A DNA stretch of 64,000 nt from CAIMMJ01 sp037131955 (GTDB taxonomy: Bacteria; Bacteroidota; Bacteroidia; UBA4408), in the NCBI GenBank assembly GCA_037131955.1, contig JBAXQC010000006.1, forward strand, positions 1-64,000. Reading direction: 5' to 3'. Below the pieces are notes generated by a model. It did not search any database. It was not told the DNA's origin and was given only the letters and a program-made list of their open reading frames with translations. Each line of letters opens with the position of its first letter. Position 1 is the stretch's first letter. This document shows, piece by piece, positions 9,636-17,698 of the stretch. The position numbers and the translations under genes are program-made.

Positions 9636-10856
9636 TTAGCTTAAATTAAAAAATTCCGTAGCCATTTTTTCTATTTCTGAACCAATGGCCAAAGACGCTG
9701 TAGCAGCAGGAGATGGTGCATTTAAAACATGCAATGCATTTCCACTTTTTTCAATTTTAAAATCGTCAATCATTTCTCCTTCTGGTGCAAGTGCCATTGC
9801 TCTTACGCCTGCTCTTCCGGGTACAATATCGTCCATCTCTAAGCTTGGAATTAATTTATTTAAGCGTTTTAGAAATAATTTTTTCGAAAAAGCACCTCTA
9901 TATTCATCTAAACCAAACTTCCAATGTTTTGCAAAAAATTTCCAAGTTCCTCCAAACGCAAATGCCTCAACCGTGTCTTTTAAACTAAAATCTGTTTTGC
10001 CATATCCTTCACGTTTAAAAACAAAAACTGCATTTGGTCCGCATTCTGTTCCTCCTTGAATCATTCTTGTAAAATGAACTCCTAAGAATGGAAATTTGGG
10101 ATTGGGAACGGGATAAATTAAATGTTTTACTTTTTCCATTCCTTTTTCTGAAAGGTCGTAATAGTCGCCTCTAAATCCCACAATAGCTGCATCAGTTTTT
10201 GTACCTTCTTTTTTTGATATTCTGTCGCTTTGCAATCCAGCACACGCAATAATATAACTTCCAGAAAAATTTCCTTTAGGAGTTTTTATAAGAGTGTAAT
10301 CTTGATGTTTTTCAAACTCCTGTGCCTCTGCGCCGGTTATTACTTTGCTTTGAGGGAATTTTGCTTCAAATATTTCTACATATTTTCTAGTTACATCAGC
10401 ATAATCTATAATGCCGGTGCACGATACATGTATTCCTGCAATTCCTCTGCAATAAGGTTCAATTTCTTTTATTTCTTTTGGACCAACCAGTCTTAAACCC
10501 TCCACTCCGTTTTTTTGACCATTTCCAAATACTTTATTCATGTGCTCAAGCTCCGATGGATCGGTGGCAACAATTAGTTTTCCGCAAATGTCATGTGCCA
10601 CATGGTGTTCTTTTGCAAAGTCTACAAGTTCTCTTCGTCCATCCACACACAAACGAGCTTTATAGGATCCAGGCTTGTAATAAATCCCAGAATGTATAAC
10701 GCCAGAGTTATGGCCTGTTTGATGTGCCGAAACTTCATTTTCTTTTTCTAATACAAGTATTTTTTTTGATGGGTATTTAGTATTTAATTTTAGTGCAGTT
10801 GCCATCCCAACTGCTCCTGCTCCAATTATTATAATATCAAAAGTTGTGTTCTCCAT
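9636..10856 (-). CDS. lhgO: L-2-hydroxyglutarate oxidase
   Basis: This 406-residue FAD enzyme of the DAO family oxidises L-2-hydroxyglutarate to 2-oxoglutarate. The FAD-binding GxGxxG is seen at residues 12-17 (IIGAGAVGMATALKL), followed by a conserved HNSGVIHSGIYYKPGS stretch near 48-63 typical of YgaF/LhgO. The C-terminal part includes GVRAMALAPEGEMIDDF and APSPAATASLAIG, also diagnostic for this group. It is downstream of the TPR membrane-protein operon with a 29-base gap, so read-through is possible. A glycerol-3-phosphate dehydrogenase-like role is less likely given the HSGIYYKPGS signature. Confidence 0.92.
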   Translation of the reverse strand: MENTTFDIIIIGAGAVGMATALKLNTKYPSKKILVLEKENEVSAHQTGHNSGVIHSGIYYKPGSYKARLCVDGRRELVDFAKEHHVAHDICGKLIVATDPSELEHMNKVFGNGQKNGVEGLRLVGPKEIKEIEPYCRGIAGIHVSCTGIIDYADVTRKYVEIFEAKFPQSKVITGAEAQEFEKHQDYTLIKTPKGNFSGSYIIACAGLQSDRISKKEGTKTDAAIVGFRGDYYDLSEKGMEKVKHLIYPVPNPKFPFLGVHFTRMIQGGTECGPNAVFVFKREGYGKTDFSLKDTVEAFAFGGTWKFFAKHWKFGLDEYRGAFSKKLFLKRLNKLIPSLEMDDIVPGRAGVRAMALAPEGEMIDDFKIEKSGNALHVLNAPSPAATASLAIGSEIEKMATEFFNLS

Positions 10857-10885
10857 TTTAATTTAAGTGTAATTAATTTTTTCTT

Positions 10886-11740
10886 TTAATAAATCGAAAG
10901 TATATAATTTTTTGCTTTGTCGTTGAATTTTCGTTTTACCAAATAATTTCTTTTTCTAACTAAAAATTCTGCTCTTTGCACACCACCTAAATAGAATTTT
11001 TGAAAAAACGAATAACCAATTAGTACAGATGTGATGTAATTTTTTATAAAAAAACTATACACTCCAAAGCTAAGGCCGGCCAATTGAAACAAAACACTCA
11101 CTGCTCCTTCGGCAAAATAGCCTGCGTAAATTTGACCTGTACCTGGGAGAAAACTAGATAGCTTGCCTGCTTTTTTTTCGCTTTTATATTTTGGTATTGC
11201 TTTTAAATTATATAGAACATCAAGCTCAATTAGCTTTTGTATTTTTTCATCACTGCTATAATGATAATTGATGTATTGTTTAATTTTTTCTTTGGCTAAG
11301 TTAAAGCTGTCAAGTTCGTTTAAAACTAATCCATGCAACAAAAAAGATTTAACAATATAGGTGCTGTCTTCAATATAATTTTGCAATTGAATTAATTGAG
11401 ATTCGGCATTTTGGAAATTAGAATTTAAATAACTCGCAAATGCATTTTTATACCTTGCTAAGTAAAGCAAACTATCAGGTAAATCATTAAATTTTATTCT
11501 CGACAAACTATATTCTGCCTCCACAAAATTATTTTGTGCCAACAAACAATCTCCTTTTTTTATCAAGGCACGGGTTAATTCCAAATTGTTAGAAGGGTTA
11601 TATGCAATTCTTTCGTATTCAATTCCTGCCAAAACAAAATTTTCTGCATTAAAAAGGCTGTCTGCTTTTTGCCAATTATTCGCTGAAAATCCTTCTAAGT
11701 GGAATATGCAAATCAAGCATAATATTATTGTATATTTCAT
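10886..11740 (-). CDS. TPR-containing exported/membrane protein with PGxGxxYAGY motif (paralogue A)
   Basis: This 284-residue protein has a signal peptide (IILCLICIFHLEGFSA) and a helical TPR-like region (residues 22-180). A C-terminal hydrophobic domain opens with LPGTGQIYAGYFAEGA and continues with a membrane stretch (LFQLAGLSFGVYSFFI). The PG-x-G-x-x-YAG motif is shared with the next gene upstream, showing that the two are paralogues. The first 65 bases overlap the end of that gene in another frame, so expression is probably coupled. The function is unknown. The hydrophobic domain resembles small membrane domains of the DUF5683 type, but I am not sure of the family. Confidence 0.65.
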   Translation of the reverse strand: MKYTIILCLICIFHLEGFSANNWQKADSLFNAENFVLAGIEYERIAYNPSNNLELTRALIKKGDCLLAQNNFVEAEYSLSRIKFNDLPDSLLYLARYKNAFASYLNSNFQNAESQLIQLQNYIEDSTYIVKSFLLHGLVLNELDSFNLAKEKIKQYINYHYSSDEKIQKLIELDVLYNLKAIPKYKSEKKAGKLSSFLPGTGQIYAGYFAEGAVSVLFQLAGLSFGVYSFFIKNYITSVLIGYSFFQKFYLGGVQRAEFLVRKRNYLVKRKFNDKAKNYILSIY

Positions 11741-12581
11741 TGTATTGTTGTTCTCTGTATGTTCTTACGCTTATGGCACTACCCCAAATGTTTCCAGCAT
11801 AAAATATAGAAAAAATAGAAGCAAATAAAATAAACTGAACATCCTTAGGGCCTCTACGGTAAAGGTTTTCTGCGGCTACTACTCCAAATATTGCACTGGG
11901 CAAAAATGTAGCCATGGCCTGTCCTCTATATCCTGCATAATATTTTCCTAATCCAGGAACTAGTGCAGATAAACCAGCCGCCACAACAGGAGATTTCTTT
12001 TTTACTTTTTGCAATTCTTTTTTGTACGCTATGAGTTCTTTTTGTTCTTCGGAAAACTGTACGTTGTTGTATAAAAATATATTACTTATGGAATCAAATC
12101 TTTTGTAGTCTTTTTTTAGCAAGGCACAAATACTTAGGTCCATTTTTGCCAATTCCAAAAACAATGAATCGTTTTTAGTATCAATTTTAGAAATTAAATT
12201 TTCGGCGTTAAGTGGCTTTCTTAAATATATCCATTCAAATGTTTCGTAGAATTTTGATTTTAGGTATACTGTAGAGTTCTTACTTACTTTTTCAAAATAT
12301 ACTATGCTTGAATCTAATTTTTTTTGATTGTATAAAGACCAAGCAGCAAGGTAATTTAAACTGTCGTTAATTTGTTCAGTAAAATAATTATCAGGAAATT
12401 TTTTATGAATACCTTTAATTAAAAATAGTGCATCAGTGTGTTCTTTACTATTTATTAAGTGCTCTATAAATTTTAATTCCTCTCGAGCAAGGTTAGATGA
12501 ATCTTTTTGATCTTGTGCTTTAAGTAGCGCTGAAAAGCATAGAAAAACAAGCCCAAACACAACTAATTTAATGATTCTCAT
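11676..12581 (-). CDS. TPR-containing exported/membrane protein with PGLGxYYAGY motif (paralogue B)
   Basis: This 301-residue protein begins with a signal peptide (KLVVFGLVFLCFSALLKAQ). An alpha-helical repeat region (residues 25-195) is followed by a C-terminal membrane domain. That domain begins SALVPGLGKYYAGYRGQA and contains hydrophobic segments (ATFLPSAIFGVVAAENLY, FILFASIFSIFYAGNIWG). It has the same layout as the downstream paralogue at 10886-11740. The start overlaps the end of the YidD-like gene by 14 bases. The pair probably acts together in the envelope with the two upstream genes. No enzymatic motif is visible. Confidence 0.65.
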   Translation of the reverse strand: MRIIKLVVFGLVFLCFSALLKAQDQKDSSNLAREELKFIEHLINSKEHTDALFLIKGIHKKFPDNYFTEQINDSLNYLAAWSLYNQKKLDSSIVYFEKVSKNSTVYLKSKFYETFEWIYLRKPLNAENLISKIDTKNDSLFLELAKMDLSICALLKKDYKRFDSISNIFLYNNVQFSEEQKELIAYKKELQKVKKKSPVVAAGLSALVPGLGKYYAGYRGQAMATFLPSAIFGVVAAENLYRRGPKDVQFILFASIFSIFYAGNIWGSAISVRTYREQQYNEIYNNIMLDLHIPLRRIFSE

Positions 12582-13068
12582 GCTTGTGTTTATGGTATTG
12601 ATGTGAATACGTTTCTACTGAATCAATTATTTTGTTGTTTCTATTGAGGTTTAAGTCCGACATGTCAATAACTGTAAATTGAGTGCAACGTGTAAGCCTG
12701 TCCGCAGATAATGCAACACCTTTTATTAATCCGTATTTTTGAATGCAAGCCTTGCTAAATGCCGAACAACTAATTTCATAAGGACAGTTGGCTGCAATTT
12801 GCTGTGAAACTTGTTTTTGGTAAAAAAACATCATTGCACCAAACGTTAATGAAATTGGATTGTAGCGAATAAAAACATTCTTACTTTTGGTTTTTAAAAA
12901 TTTTACATCTCTCTTTTTAAAACTTGCATCTTTAAATTCCTGACTTAGAATTAAATTTTTTTCATCAATAATTTTTTTATTCTGGCTAAACAAAGTGGGG
13001 GAGAGCAGAATTAAAAAAACAACTAATGCAGATTTAGTTTTTAGAAGTTGGGCTAATAAATTTTGCAT
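12568..13068 (-). CDS. YidD-domain protein with N-terminal export signal and His-rich tail
   Basis: Taking ATG 13068, this is a 166-residue protein. It starts with a hydrophobic signal segment (ALVVFLILLSPTLFSQ), has a charged linker, and then a domain matching YidD. That domain includes FYQKQVSQ, CPYEISCSAFSKACI, QKYGLIKGVALSADRL and RCTQF, the family Cys-x(5)-Cys-Ser and RLxRC pattern. Classical YidD is a cytoplasmic-face protein of about 85 residues that helps YidC insertion and has no signal peptide. This version appears exported and ends in a His-rich tail (HQYHKHKHENH). A longer frame from 13107 would bury the signal, so 13068 is preferred. It overlaps both neighbours, 35 bases upstream and 14 downstream. 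Confidence 0.72.
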   Translation of the reverse strand: MQNLLAQLLKTKSALVVFLILLSPTLFSQNKKIIDEKNLILSQEFKDASFKKRDVKFLKTKSKNVFIRYNPISLTFGAMMFFYQKQVSQQIAANCPYEISCSAFSKACIQKYGLIKGVALSADRLTRCTQFTVIDMSDLNLNRNNKIIDSVETYSHQYHKHKHENH

Positions 13069-13753
13069 TGGAAGGAATTTTAAAACTAAAATTAGTGTCT
13101 TCAACATCTGAATTTAACTTTGGGTTGGAGTAGGTTTTTTTAGAAATCACAGAATCGTTTATTCCTACATACTCAAACTCTGTAATGGTTAGAGGCATTT
13201 TTAAGTTGCCTATGTATTGATAATTAGAATAGAAAGATTTTTGTAAAGGCTTATTGTTTTTGTTGTAGAAACAAATGAATATGGGTAGAGAGTTCTCGTG
13301 CACCAATTCTACCTTTCCAACATCAGGATTGTTTTCATTTGTCCAAATGGTTACAATCATTTTCTTTTCTCCTGTGGCAGAAGGCTTTGTTGATTTTAAT
13401 TTAAAACCAAGCTTCGTCAATCCCATATCGTTAATGTTTCCTGAAAGAAAATTGTAAAAAATACTGTTTTCAGAACTCAAATCTAAGCCTTGGGTAACAG
13501 TAGCAGTGTTTGTTTTAAAATCGTAATGTTTAAACTCACCGTTGTTATTAGTAATTGTTATTTGTTCACTAGGATAAGTAGATTTGGTAACCATTAAACC
13601 GCCAGTTACCCTATAATAAACATTGCTTTTTATAACTATTGATTTTTTATTGTGCAATGTTTTGGCTACCATTTCCAACTTCAATTTTTCTATTTTCATT
13701 TGAGCGTTAACACCAAAACAAATAAGAAAAGTAAGAAGTACTATTTTTTTCAT
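13034..13753 (-). CDS. Exported protein with LolA-like (outer-membrane lipoprotein-sorting) pattern
   Basis: This 239-residue protein has a clear signal peptide (KKIVLLTFLICFGVNAQ). Its continuous beta-strand pattern includes SNVYYRVTGGLMVTKSTYPS, a conserved-looking FYNFLSGNINDMGLTKLGF and a late strand KMPLTITEFEYV. This arrangement resembles periplasmic LolA/DUF4292-type convex beta folds that carry lipids or lipoproteins. The assignment is by overall pattern only. It is the first gene of a tightly overlapping run with the YidD-like and paired TPR membrane proteins, which suggests an envelope-biogenesis unit. No lipobox Cys follows the signal peptide. Confidence 0.55.
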   Translation of the reverse strand: MKKIVLLTFLICFGVNAQMKIEKLKLEMVAKTLHNKKSIVIKSNVYYRVTGGLMVTKSTYPSEQITITNNNGEFKHYDFKTNTATVTQGLDLSSENSIFYNFLSGNINDMGLTKLGFKLKSTKPSATGEKKMIVTIWTNENNPDVGKVELVHENSLPIFICFYNKNNKPLQKSFYSNYQYIGNLKMPLTITEFEYVGINDSVISKKTYSNPKLNSDVEDTNFSFKIPSNAKFISPTSKN

Positions 13754-13796
13754 TGCCGCAAAAATAGAGAAAGTACTGAGTAAAAAAAACGATTAC

Positions 13797-14150
13797 TTAT
13801 TTGTGAGCGTCTTTTTTGCAACATTCGTTTAACTTTTCGTATGCTTTATTTTGTGCAGGATGATTATCTGCATCATACCCTACTTTTGTTAGTGAAATTC
13901 TTATATTCTCTGAAGTAGTTTTTTTAGGATTAAACCACACACTCAAATACTTAGAATCTACGTTTAAGTTAGATTTTTTTACTCCCTTTTCAAAAGCCAT
14001 TGCTTTTTCAATGGTTTCTTTGCACATATCGCACACTGCCGAAGTTTTTATGTTTACAAAGCTCAACTTGGGAGTAATAATTGAGTCTTTTTCTTGAGTA
14101 AAACCATTTAATGCAAAAAACAGGCTAATTAAAATTATAAGATATTTCAT
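13797..14150 (-). CDS. Exported heavy-metal-associated (HMA) domain protein
   Basis: From ATG 14150 this is a 117-residue protein with a signal peptide (YLIILISLFFALNGFTQ). A single HMA fold follows, with the metal site seen as SAVCDMCKETIEKAM (CxxC). A second cysteine pair occurs near the end (NECCKKDAHK). HMA domains bind Cu(I), Zn(II) or similar ions for transfer to ATPases. Being exported, this one probably acts in the periplasm. An upstream GTG at 14168 would add six residues before the signal peptide and is less likely. It stands alone between two operons, 43 bases upstream of the LolA-like gene. Confidence 0.75.
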   Translation of the reverse strand: MKYLIILISLFFALNGFTQEKDSIITPKLSFVNIKTSAVCDMCKETIEKAMAFEKGVKKSNLNVDSKYLSVWFNPKKTTSENIRISLTKVGYDADNHPAQNKAYEKLNECCKKDAHK

Positions 14151-14270
14151 GTTGTAATATTTTATCACAAGATACTCAAAAACCTTACCACATAAACAAT
14201 TAAATAGTAGTTGAAAATGTGGTGTTTAAAGATATTTTTGTTTTAAATCATCACAAATGTAAAAGTATTT

Positions 14271-14301
14271 TTTGTGAATTTATTCGCAAATACTAATTTC
14301 A
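14271..14301 (+). promoter_or_regulatory. Candidate Bacteroidota promoter for accB-accC
   Basis: TTTG at 14271-14274, a 19-base spacer, and TAATTTCA at 14294-14301 match the -33 TTTG and -7 TAnnTTTG boxes at the optimum spacing. The accB ATG is 31 bases downstream of the -7 box. Confidence 0.6.
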
Positions 14302-14332
14302 CCCTTCTAAACAAGGAAAAATAATAAACAGA

Positions 14333-14824
14333 ATGGAACTAAAAGAAATTCAAGACCTCATAAGATTTGTTGCAAAATCAGGGGTTTCTGAGGTAGAATT
14401 AGAATCAAAAGGGTTTAAAATTGTCATTAAAACCGGCAATGCCCAAGAAATTATAAGGGTTGCAGAACCAACTGTAATTCATGCTCAAGTTCCGGTTGCT
14501 TCTGCTCCAGCACCTGTAGCTGCAACACCTGCAGCACCTGCGGCTCCAATAGCAGCAGCGCCTGTTGCCGACGATTCATCAAAGTACGTAACTATAAAAT
14601 CGCCAATGATAGGAACGTTTTATCGTTCATCAGGACCGGGTAAACCACTTTTTGTTAATGTTGGCGACGAAATTACTGCTGGCAAAGCAGTGTGTATTAT
14701 TGAAGCTATGAAATTGTTTAACGAAATTGAATCTGAAATTTCTGGAACAATAGTAAAAGTATTGGTAAACGATGCAACTCCGGTTGAGTATGACCAACCG
14801 TTATTTTTAGTTGAGCCTAAATAG
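14333..14824 (+). CDS. accB: Acetyl-CoA carboxylase biotin carboxyl carrier protein
   Basis: This 163-residue biotin carrier subunit of acetyl-CoA carboxylase supplies malonyl-CoA for fatty acid synthesis. The N-terminus (LKEIQDLIRFVAKSGVSEVE) is the AccB-specific helix. An Ala/Pro-rich linker (residues 50-82) follows, then the biotinyl domain with the modification site IIEAMKLFNEIES, where the Lys of AMK is biotinylated. It has the normal family length. accC follows after 61 bases containing inverted repeats. The acetyl-CoA carboxyltransferase subunits AccA and AccD are not in the window. Confidence 0.96.
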   Translation: MELKEIQDLIRFVAKSGVSEVELESKGFKIVIKTGNAQEIIRVAEPTVIHAQVPVASAPAPVAATPAAPAAPIAAAPVADDSSKYVTIKSPMIGTFYRSSGPGKPLFVNVGDEITAGKAVCIIEAMKLFNEIESEISGTIVKVLVNDATPVEYDQPLFLVEPK

Positions 14825-14871
14825 TAAGCTCATATAAGTTTTAATTGGGCTCATTAAAAATTGAGCCTTAC
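14824..14871 (+). promoter_or_regulatory. Competing stem-loops between accB and accC
   Basis: GGCTCA (14848-14853) pairs with TGAGCC (14862-14867) around an 8-base loop. GTAAGCTCA (14824-14832) can alternatively pair with TGAGCCTTAC (14862-14871) with one bulged C. The two structures are mutually exclusive. There is no downstream T run, so this is not a standard terminator. It may affect processing or translation of accC. It is a structural prediction by eye only. Confidence 0.4.
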
Positions 14872-14885
14872 ATAATTTTCGATAT

Positions 14886-16220
14886 ATGTTTAAAAAAATA
14901 CTTATTGCAAACAGAGGTGAAATTGCACTTAGGGTAATAAGAACCTGCCGTGAAATGGGAATTAAAACGGTTGCCGTTTATTCTACTGCCGACAAAGAAA
15001 GCTTACATGTGAAGTTTGCCGATGAAGCTGTTTGCATAGGCCCCCCTCCAAGCAAAGATTCTTACCTAAACATGCAAAGAATTCTTTCTGCTGCAGAAAT
15101 TACAAATGCCGATGCTATTCATCCTGGTTACGGTTTTCTTTCAGAGAATGCCAAGTTTTCTAAATTGTGCCAAGAGCACGGAATAAAATTTATTGGTGCT
15201 TCGCCAGAAATGATAGAAGGCATGGGTGATAAATCCAATGCCAAAGACACCATGAAAAAAGCGGGAGTTCCCACAATTCCTGGTTCCGATGGTTTGCTTA
15301 CAGACATTGACGAAGCAATAAAAGTTGCAAAGGCAATGAAATATCCTGTTATTCTAAAAGCAACTGCCGGTGGCGGAGGAAAAGGAATGAGGATTGTTTG
15401 GAAAGAAGAAGAATTATTAGAAATGTGGGACAGTGCAAGGCAAGAAGCAGGTGCCGCTTTTGGCAACGATGCCATGTACATGGAAAAATACATTCAAGAA
15501 CCACGACACATTGAAATTCAAATTGTAGGCGATCAGTTTGGGAAAGCCTGCCATTTAAGCGAAAGAGACTGTTCAATACAACGTCGTCATCAAAAATTAT
15601 TAGAAGAAACACCTTCTCCGTTTATGACACCCGAGCTGAGAGATGCCATGGGAGATGCCGCCGTAAAAGCTGCCTTGGCAGTGAAATACGAGGGCGTTGG
15701 AACAGTAGAGTTTTTGGTGGACAAAGACAGAAATTTCTATTTTATGGAAATGAATACCAGAATTCAGGTGGAACATCCCATAACAGAAGAAGTAATTGAT
15801 TACGATTTAATTCGTGAGCAAATATTAGTGGCAGCAGGCATTCCAATTTCAGGAAAAAATTATTATCCAAATTTGCATGCCATAGAATGTAGGATAAATG
15901 CCGAAGATCCTTACAATAATTTTAGACCTTGTCCTGGGAAAATTACTAATTTACACATTCCTGGTGGTCATGGAGTAAGAGTAGATTCACACGTTTATGC
16001 TGGATATACTATCCCTCCCAACTACGACTCAATGATTGCAAAATTAATTACCATTGCACAAACAAGAGAAGAAGCCATTGCAAAAATGTACAGGGCTTTA
16101 AGTGAATTTGTGATAGAAGGTGTAAAAACTACCATTCCTTTTCATTTGAAGTTGATGCAAAACGATGATTTTAAAGCAGGAAATTACACTACTAAGTTTT
16201 TAGAAACTTTTGATTATTAG
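14886..16220 (+). CDS. accC: Acetyl-CoA carboxylase biotin carboxylase subunit
   Basis: This 444-residue enzyme carboxylates the biotin on AccB using ATP and bicarbonate. The N-terminal domain starts FKKILIANRGEIALRVIRTC. The ATP-grasp domain has the glycine loop KATAGGGGKGMRIV near 159-172, the HLSERDCSIQRRHQK substrate strand near 221-235, and the catalytic MEMNTRIQVEHPITEE near 288-303. The C-terminal domain contains ECRINAEDPYNNFRPCPG. All signature elements and the length are canonical for AccC rather than for pyruvate or propionyl carboxylases. It forms an operon with accB under the promoter at 14271. Confidence 0.97.
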   Translation: MFKKILIANRGEIALRVIRTCREMGIKTVAVYSTADKESLHVKFADEAVCIGPPPSKDSYLNMQRILSAAEITNADAIHPGYGFLSENAKFSKLCQEHGIKFIGASPEMIEGMGDKSNAKDTMKKAGVPTIPGSDGLLTDIDEAIKVAKAMKYPVILKATAGGGGKGMRIVWKEEELLEMWDSARQEAGAAFGNDAMYMEKYIQEPRHIEIQIVGDQFGKACHLSERDCSIQRRHQKLLEETPSPFMTPELRDAMGDAAVKAALAVKYEGVGTVEFLVDKDRNFYFMEMNTRIQVEHPITEEVIDYDLIREQILVAAGIPISGKNYYPNLHAIECRINAEDPYNNFRPCPGKITNLHIPGGHGVRVDSHVYAGYTIPPNYDSMIAKLITIAQTREEAIAKMYRALSEFVIEGVKTTIPFHLKLMQNDDFKAGNYTTKFLETFDY

Positions 16221-16291
16221 AATTTAGTTGAAATAGTTATTAAAATAATTAATGTTGGTGTTTTTGCTTTATTGTAGTTGATTACCATTAA

Positions 16292-16435
16292 AGAAATAAT
16301 TTTTTGGAACAAATATTTGCAAACATTCTGCTTTCAAATCCAGTAAAAACAGAATTAGACTCAATGGAAACAGCATCATTAGTAGATACCGGTGCTTTGT
16401 TATTGCATATTCCAAAGTATTTGGCAATTCGGTAG
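16292..16435 (+). pseudogene. N-terminal remnant of clan AA (retropepsin-like) aspartic protease
   Basis: The frame reads EQIFANILLSNPVKTELDSM, then ETASLVDTGALLLHIPKYLAIR, then a stop at 16433-16435. The catalytic VDTGA motif and the following IP-x-x-x-AI pattern are characteristic of small bacterial clan AA aspartic proteases (about 120-150 residues). No ATG is present, only a possible TTG at 16304. The protein breaks off just after the region that normally reads A-I-Q-L-G-L. The matching C-terminal piece lies 1.3 kb away at 17733-17855, beyond the Fic gene. The remnant is unlikely to be functional. Confidence 0.72.
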
Positions 16436-16490
16436 TTATCTGCTATTATTACGAGACAGCTCAAAAACAACAAGCAATTTTTGAAGTTGA

Positions 16491-16570
16491 ACGAGAGTAA
16501 TTTTTACTTTTATTTTAACAACGAGAGTAAAAAATGATTATTTTTACCCTTGTATAGACAACATGAGTAA
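16491..16570 (+). promoter_or_regulatory. Operator-like direct and inverted repeats upstream of fic
   Basis: ACGAGAGTAA occurs at 16491-16500 and 16521-16530, with a variant ACATGAGTAA at 16561-16570, spaced 30 and 40 bases apart. The second copy opens an inverted repeat: ACGAGAGTAAAAA faces the complement of TTTTTACCCTTGT, ending at about 16553. The first copy carries AGTAATTTTTACT. The array ends about 19 bases before the Fic ATG. The Fic protein has a C-terminal winged-helix-like region, so autoregulation through these sites is plausible. Confidence 0.5.
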
Positions 16571-16588
16571 AATTGACGTTTAAACATA

Positions 16589-17698
16589 ATGGAAAAATTT
16601 GACCGAAAAATTCCGTATAACGATCTGCCATTGCTTCCACCAAAGGCAGATATAGAAACAAAACACATACTTCGAAAAACAATTTCGGCAGGACGAGTAT
16701 TAGCTCAACTAAATGGGACTTTACTCAATTTACCTAACCCAACACTTTTTTTAGACACCATTTATTTACAAGAAGCGAAAGCGAGCTCGGAAGTAGAGAA
16801 CATTATTACAACAAATGATGAACTCTACAAATCATTGGTTGCCGACAGAAAAGTAGAAAATTCTGCAACAAAAGAAGTATTAAGCTACAAAGAAGCACTT
16901 TGGTTAGGGTTAGAAGAATTGAAATTAAAACCATTTATAACGACCAATCTTTGTATCAAAATTGTTCAGTGCATTAAACAAAACAACACTTCAATAAGGA
17001 ATACACCGGGAACTATATTGAGCACTAAACAAGGCGAAATAATTTACACCCCGCCAAGTGGTGAACAGATTATACGTGAGAAATTAGCAAACTTAGAAAA
17101 GTTCATAAACAAACCTGCCCGCTCTGCAGGAGGGGATGATGCGATAGATCCTTTAATAAAAATGGCAATATTGCACTATCAATTTGAAGCGATACACCCA
17201 TTCTCGGACGGTAACGGAAGAACAGGAAGAATTTTATTGTTATTGTACCTAAAACTATCAGGCTTATTGAACACACCTGCAATTTATTTGAGTGAATATA
17301 TCATCAAAAACAAAGTTGAGTATTATAGATGTTTGCGAGATGTAACCGAAAAAAACGAATGGGAAGATTACATTTTGTATATGTTGGATATGATTGAAGA
17401 AACTGCCAATAAAGGTTTGAAAACACTAAATAAAATTACAACAACAATGGAAAAAACTGCAACCGAAATCAAAAACAAATTGCCAAAAGTTTACTCTAAA
17501 GACTTGATTGAGATTTTATTCCGTTTACCCTATACCAAACGTCAACACTTGATTGACGAAAATATTGGAAACTTAAAGACAGTTGGAAATTATTTGATAG
17601 CCTTAGAAGAAAACGGCTTTTTGAAATCAGAAAAAGTGGGGAAAGAGAAACTATACATAAACCAAAAACTATTAGAAATATTGGAAAACAAAGAATAG
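16589..17698 (+). CDS. Fic family protein (class II, AMPylator/adenylyltransferase fold) with C-terminal winged helix
   Basis: This is a 369-residue Fic protein. The N-terminal Fic_N helix region contains the class II inhibitory motif S/T-x-x-x-E-G/N as SSEVEN at residues 66-71. The catalytic core carries HPFSDGNGRTGR near residues 203-214, a full match to HxFxDGNGRxGR, so AMP transfer to hydroxyl side chains is expected once inhibition is relieved. The C-terminal 60 residues (LIEILFRLPYTKRQHLIDEN, NLKTVGNYLIALEENGFLK) look like a winged helix for DNA binding. An insert PARSAGGDDA near residues 176-185 is encoded by locally GC-rich, palindromic DNA. The gene lies between remnants of a disrupted protease. 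Target proteins are unknown. Confidence 0.92.
   Translation: MEKFDRKIPYNDLPLLPPKADIETKHILRKTISAGRVLAQLNGTLLNLPNPTLFLDTIYLQEAKASSEVENIITTNDELYKSLVADRKVENSATKEVLSYKEALWLGLEELKLKPFITTNLCIKIVQCIKQNNTSIRNTPGTILSTKQGEIIYTPPSGEQIIREKLANLEKFINKPARSAGGDDAIDPLIKMAILHYQFEAIHPFSDGNGRTGRILLLLYLKLSGLLNTPAIYLSEYIIKNKVEYYRCLRDVTEKNEWEDYILYMLDMIEETANKGLKTLNKITTTMEKTATEIKNKLPKVYSKDLIEILFRLPYTKRQHLIDENIGNLKTVGNYLIALEENGFLKSEKVGKEKLYINQKLLEILENKE

Noticed and set aside
15128..15612. Minus-strand frames of 121 and 87 codons inside accC
   Set aside because: accC is canonical over its whole length, and the opposite frames have no domain or promoter.
16288..16473. Minus-strand open frame of 61 codons between accC and fic
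   Set aside because: The plus strand of the same bases encodes a clear aspartic protease remnant with a VDTGA motif, so the minus frame is a shadow.
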